A stretch of DNA of 64,000 nt. It comes from Purshia tridentata (taxonomy: Eukaryota > Streptophyta > Magnoliopsida > Rosales > Rosaceae). Below, piece by piece: positions 59,201-64,000 of this stretch. The notes under the pieces are model-generated. The model had not been told where the DNA came from. It searched no databases and saw only the letters and a list, made by a program, of their open reading frames with translations. The position numbers and the translations under genes are program-made. Where the stretch lies: assembly GCA_003254885.1 (NCBI GenBank), contig QANT01008398.1, positions 1 to 64,000 on the forward strand, in the 5' to 3' direction. Each line of letters opens with the position of its first letter. The first letter of the stretch is position 1.

Positions 59201-59542
59201 GCGAATGGTTTAATTAATTCCGGGATTTCTCCCAGAACACTGGTCTGCTCTAAAGGAAGCTTTCCTCATCTTGAATTTCTTTCCCTGGTTTGGTTGTCTG
59301 AATTGGAGGAGTGGAGGGTGGAGAAAGGAGCCATGCCTATTCTCTGCAGATTGCACATTGACTGTTGTTTACGACTGAAGGAAGTTCCAGATGGGCTGAA
59401 ATATATTACTACCCTCAAGGAATTAAAATTCGAAGGCAGGCCTACATTTTGTCGTGGGCTCCAGGAAGGAGGAGGGGATTTCTACAAAATCCAACGTGTG
59501 CCTTCTGTTATATTGCAATCAACAACTTTGTTTGGTGAATAG
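56254..59542 (+). pseudogene. CC-NBS-LRR (RPP8/RPP13-like) resistance gene, broken
   Basis: Ordered NLR parts are spread over several frames. They are: coiled-coil start MAEGVVSIVGDLIKEQ and AAYDLDDVIG; P-loop GMGGSGKTT; kinase-2 LVVLDDIW; SRILLTTR; GLPLA near 57,810; CFLYLGNFPEDF near 58,020; an MHD-like RLHDL near 58,245; then LRRs to 59,542. About seven disruptions are visible: frame changes near 56,340, 56,640, 56,800 and 57,060, a stop directly after RLHDLI (58,255), and frame changes near 58,430 and 58,690. The 57,272-57,754 stretch has GT and AG ends and may be a true intron rather than an insertion. Intact, such proteins sense pathogen effectors in the cytoplasm. Several long frames survive, so the loss may be fairly recent. 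Confidence 0.85.
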
Positions 59543-60851
59543 AATGGTAAGACAATTGTTTTGTATGCATGTTTTTTGTTTTGTTTTTCTTGGGAAAAAA
59601 TTAAACTGAATGTGGTTTTTTTTTCCCTAATAGATCCAAGGACACAAGGAGCCAGAGGAAAGCTGCGCAAACTGAAGTTGTGCTTCTAAGGACTTGACAG
59701 TGGTCAGTGGTAAAAATTTTTGAACTTTTTTCTGATTTTCTCATACTTATAATTCCTAGTGGACTTCTGCTTTTTCGTTTTTTTTTTTTTTTGTCTTTTT
59801 CCTCGTGGGGTTTTGGGTTGGGTGCCATCCCCTCCAAACATCCCCTGTCTATTTAGCTTGGGTTTTTGCTTTTCAAAAACTTGTTGAATAAAATCTTTTT
59901 AGCATTTGTGAAAAGCAGAGTATTGGGAGATTTCGAGTGCAATCCAATTATCGTTCAGTAATGAACTTTTATAAGGTGTGGTGCCAGAAATTTTCACTTA
60001 AAGGTTCTAATAGGGAAAGGAAAACAAAATTTGAAAGATTAAATATTAAAGTTTTTTTACATGCTTTTACTTTGCTTCATTATTCTATTTGACCATAAAG
60101 AATTCTTGAACTTTTCTACAAAATCTCTTGCAAATCTCACTTTATGCACCATAACCAGCCATTAAAACAATGAAATCACCATAAAAGCACAGATGAATTA
60201 GTTATAAGCCGTTAACTTTGAACATCTTGGGTGAAAGTGAACATCTTGAATGAGAGGTGTAATAATACAGTATCCTTCCAACCCCATTTATACTTTATAG
60301 GACCTGGATTTAATGATACAGTTCTTTACCGAAAGTGAGATTTTTTAGGAATCAATTGCTTCTCAAATCTGCTATACGAACTTCGTAAGCAATAAATCAA
60401 TTTCCTTTTCTGGTTCATTTTCCCGTCCCCAAACAATGACATTGGTCTGCTTCTTGGATTTTGCATGAAGGTGTCGTGTGTTGCTTATTTATAAAACATT
60501 TACACGAACATTATCCTAAAATGAAGTAGACAAATTGAAATAACGAGAATCCTTTGTATTGTGATGGTCATTCCTTTTATGAGTTTTTAATTGTTGTTTT
60601 GTTGCCTATCATATTCCCAAACAATTAGTTGTATGATGAGTTGGGATTTACATTGCTTCTGGTTTTGTTTGTACAGTTTCTGATTCTCCAATTCATTTGC
60701 TGTTGCAGGTCCAGGATTTGTCGTGTCTCATAGGGAGGAAGATGTATGTGCCTTCATGCGCACGTGTGCTTTTATGTTTGTTTGGTGTTGTTTGTTGGCT
60801 TGATGTGTACTCACTGCTCAAAGACTACTTCTGGTTTATGATATTTGTAAT
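59543..60851. other. Intergenic between NLR relic and copia element
   Basis: No gene is supported. A poly-T run lies near 59,778-59,792. Open frames are short and without family resemblance. Confidence 0.6.
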
Positions 60852-61014
60852 TGTTAGCGTGTATAGTGATTTTAGGGCTTGTAATTAGGCTTAAGTTTAG
60901 TATTTCCTTATTTATCTTTGTATTAGCTGTATAGTTGACTTACCTTGTTTAGCTCCTAGATGATTGTATAAATTACCTTGAGATAAATGGAAAAGATAAT
61001 TCAGCCAATTCTCA
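60852..61014 (+). repeat. 5' LTR of the copia element
   Basis: About 163 bp, bounded by TG and CA, ending just before the primer site. The left edge is inferred from the TGTTAG word and needs the 3' copy to confirm. Confidence 0.6.
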
Positions 61015-61017
61015 ATT

Positions 61018-61029
61018 TGGTATCAGAGC
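61018..61029 (+). other. Primer-binding site (initiator-Met tRNA)
   Basis: TGGTATCAGAGC is the standard primer site of plant Ty1/copia elements. Confidence 0.9.
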
Positions 61030-61373
61030 TACAGGGCAAAGAATTTCCGCTGCTGCTCTTGCCTTGTTCTTGCTGAAACCCTAATCTACTCTTGCCTTGT
61101 TCTTGCTAAAACCCTAATCTAGAGAACTGCTCTTGCTGCCGCACTCTTATAAGGAGCAACTTCTGCTCTTCTCTTATGCTGCCAATAGCCTATCTCTTCT
61201 AAAACAGATATACCAAACAGCCGAATTTCTTTTCTGAAAAAAAAAAAAGAAAAAAAAGAAAAAAAAATCCGAAAATCCCAGTCCATTCAGAAATTGCCGA
61301 TCAACCTCTCTAGACCAATCAGAGGTTGCCGATTTGTCTTCCTAGCCAAACCGAAACCTCAGTTGCCTCCACC

Positions 61374-64000
61374 ATGTCTGACGGAATTTCATCTGACAAC
61401 AAGAGTTCTTCTTCAATCGCTGACAACAAAATGTCATCCTCAGTCACTTTCTAGGAGACTTCTACCCCAATCCATATGAAATTGGATGGTGCTAATTACC
61501 GTATTTGGTCGAAGGTTCTGGAGATGCATGTTGCTGGCAAAATGAAGAAGGGTTATATTACTGGACGAACGGTTGCCCCAGCTGAGACTGATCCGGCCTA
61601 TGATAAATGGGAGGCTGAGGATGCTATGGTGAAGTCATGGCTTATTAATTCCATGACACCTAACCTTATGTCCCATTTCGTTCAGTGTGGGACAGCAAAG
61701 GATGTTTGGGACGCTGTTAAGAGGAGTTATCTTGATGCCTCTGATTCTTCTCAAGTTTATGAATTGATGAAGAAGACCTTTCAATTGCGTCAAGGTGGCC
61801 GACCTCTCACAGAGTACTACAATGAGATGAACTCCATTTTCATGGAGTTGGATTATCGAAGGCCAATTGATATGGAGTGCACTGCTGATGCTGAAAAACA
61901 GAGAAAGCGCATCGTTGAAGATCGAGTTTATATGTTTCTTGCAGGTCTTGACCACAGTTTGGATCACGTTAGCAGTCGTATATTGGCAGCTTCTCCTCTT
62001 CCAGGCCTGGAAGAAACATACTCATTGGTTCGCTGTGAAGCGCAACGACAAGTCACCATGGGAACTGAAGTTAACACTGAGGCTTCAGCTCTTGTGGTCC
62101 AGAAAGGCCATTTTCGGCCAGCCTCTTCTACTAATCCTTCTGAGGCTGCTGCTCGACTCTGCACTCATTGCAACAGTACTAAGCATACTGTAGACGTCTA
62201 TTGGAAGAAACATGGTTATCCGGAGTGGTTTAAACTTAAGCAAGCTGAGCGGAAAAACAAAAAATTTGCTCAGGTTGCTGCTGCAGATACCTCTCCCTCT
62301 CCATCTTCTGCTTCTCAGGTCACTCGAGTGTCTTCTCAAGGAGGTAATTCTGGATTAGTGTTTCTTTCTTCCACTAACAACACTTGGGTTATTGATTCAG
62401 GAGCTACTGATCATATGACTAGTAATTCTTCACTTTTTAAATCTCTAATAAATCCACATGTTAAGTCTGTTCAGGTTGCCAATGGGACTCCTATGTCAAT
62501 TACTGGAGCCGGGACCATCTCTCTTTCGCCCACTTTAACTTTGTCTTCCGTTCTGCTTACACCCACCCTTTCTAATAATCTTCTCTCTATTAGTCAACTT
62601 ACCAAAAGTCTGAATTGTTCTGTAATTTTTTATCCTACCCATTGTGTGTTTCAAGACAATCTCACGAAGATGACGATTGGTACTGGTAAGTTGAGAAGAG
62701 GTCTTTACTACTTGGAAGGGGCTCGGCAGTGGCAGTCAAAGTCTAGTCGTGGTTTCCAGGTAGAAAGGGCAAGGTCTGACAAAGAGAAGATCCTTTTATG
62801 GCATTGTCGTCTAGGGCATCCGTCTTTTGGGTATTTAGAACGGTTGTTTCCTAAGTTATTTCATCATGTTCCTGTTGCTAGTTTAAAGTGTGAACAATGC
62901 ATTTATGCAAAAAACCATCGTGTTCCTTTTAAAGTGAGTTTCAATAAAAGTTCGATTCCTTTTTCATGTGTTTATACAGACGTTTGGGGTCCATTCTCTA
63001 CCCCTTCATTTTCTGGTCATAAATATTTTGTGTCTTTTATTGATGACTGTACTCGGGTCAGTTGGGTATACTTATTAAAATCTAAGAGTGATGTTATACA
63101 TGTTATTCCTCAATTTTATCAAATGATTTCCACACAGTTTCACGCTCAAGTTCAGGTTTTTCATTCTGACAATGGCCGTGAGTTTGTTAATCAGTCTCTT
63201 GCTGATTTCTTTAAACGTCATGGCATCATCCACCAGACAACGTGTGCTTATACGCCACAACAGAACGGTATAGCAGAACGTAAGAATCGCCACCTTCTTG
63301 AGGTGGCTCGGGCCTTATGTTTTACTATGCAGGTTCCTAAACGTTTCTGGTCGGATGCCGTCTTAACCGCAGTTTTTCTAATCAACCGAATGCCTGCTCG
63401 TATCCTGGACTATCATACTCCTTTGCGCACGCTGTCCACATATCACTCAATTCCTTCTGCCCTTAATCTCTGCCCTAAGATTTTTGGTTGCGTTTGCTAT
63501 GTTCATGTTCATTCTCTTTATAGGGATAAACTAGATCCTCGTGCTCTTAGGTGTGTTTTTCTCGGTTACTTTACTTCCCAAAAGGGGTATAAATGCTTTC
63601 ATCCTCCTACAGGAAAATTCTATGTGTCCATGGATGTTGAATTCTGTGAACAAGAGTCCTATTTTACTGGGGAGGTTTCTCTGGTTCCTCTTCCGGGGGA
63701 GATTCGAAGTAAGGAAGAGGAACAAGTATGGTTAGAGGAAAAACGAGTGTGGATGTCGAGTGAGGGGAAGGGTTCGGCTTCTGTGGGTGAGGGGGAGTCC
63801 GTAGATGATCCCATGGTGGTTGAACCACAAAACAATGAGTTGAAAGGTGAACGATCAGCCAGGTTGTTTGAAAAAGTTTATACCAGAAAGGACAAAGAAG
63901 CTACTGCCGTGCCTCCTTTCGACTCTAGTACTCCTCTCAATGTTGGTCCCATGCCATCATCTGAATCTTCTGAGACTTCTGAGGTACATGATTTGTCTCC
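61374..64000 (+). other. Copia gag-pol region (partial, fossil)
   Basis: It encodes, in order, capsid-like gag, protease and integrase; the integrase C-terminal region reaches about 63,700, and the window ends in the variable stretch before reverse transcriptase. Codon use and long frames suggest a relatively young copy compared with the relic in the NDUFAF3-type intron. Confidence 0.8.

Larger units (their letters stand above)
60852..64000 (+). mobile_element. Ty1/copia LTR element, 5' part, running off the window (fossil)
   Basis: A short 5' terminal repeat (60,852-61,014, TGTTAG to CTCA) is followed after three bases by the tRNA-Met primer site. An untranslated leader leads to a gag region from about 61,374. 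Then come a zinc-knuckle region near 62,160, the aspartic protease (DSGA near 62,392), the gag-pre-integrase region about 62,780-62,930, and the integrase core about 62,960-63,450 with TDVWGP, HSDNGREF and NGIAERKN. Reverse transcriptase, RNase H and the 3' terminal repeat lie beyond the window. The visible part looks largely whole with perhaps one break. The short terminal repeat suggests an Ale/Retrofit-like lineage (inference). Age cannot be estimated without the second terminal repeat. Confidence 0.9.

Overview
The window is nuclear DNA from a flowering plant, most likely a woody rosid; Prunus or a relative in the Rosaceae is my guess from overall gene similarity and cannot be proved here. 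The evidence for a plant nuclear genome is AT-rich intergenic DNA, GT-AG introns, tandem germin-like genes, an NLR-type resistance gene relic, miniature transposons and a Ty1/copia element. Exon limits below were placed by hand from splice consensus, reading phase and remembered family sequences.

Layout, left to right. 1-6,276: mostly non-coding, with a small uncharacterised minus-strand gene (about 1,805-3,480) and a miniature LTR relic (4,741-5,078). 6,277-12,034: a ten-exon minus-strand BSK2-type brassinosteroid-signalling kinase, with a nest of miniature LTR relics in one intron. 12,035-18,762: a long non-coding stretch with two fold-back miniature elements and a 0.28 kb tandem duplication. 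18,763-24,046: a five-exon NPF7.3 (NRT1.5)-type transporter. 26,499-30,354: a five-exon NDUFAF3-type complex I assembly factor whose fourth intron holds a collapsed copia relic. 31,206-37,947: an eight-exon plastid-type ribose-phosphate pyrophosphokinase, with a LINE relic and a Mutator-like miniature element in its introns. 40,352-41,425 (minus) and 41,978-45,477 (plus): an intronless divergent NAC factor head to head with MSI1.

46,000-55,642 is a duplicated block. Two near-identical germin-like genes (46,522 and 51,064) are each followed by a minus-strand DnaJ-type zinc-finger gene. The right-hand zinc-finger gene is complete (four exons, 156 aa); the left-hand copy is a decayed fragment. 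Between the units lie a third, tail-only germin-like fragment and an LRR receptor kinase relic. 56,254-59,542 is a broken CC-NBS-LRR gene with a fold-back element just upstream. From 60,852 to the window end is the 5' part of a Ty1/copia element that continues past the edge.

The genes are not an operon or cluster by function: the intact ones are ordinary housekeeping or signalling genes. The locally active features are the germin-like/DnaJ duplication and the layered small transposons, many of them inside introns. I see no clear candidate for a wholly new system. The most unusual points are the germin-like pair with altered metal ligands, the early stop in the second copy, and the fold-back element that interrupts one half of a tandem duplication.
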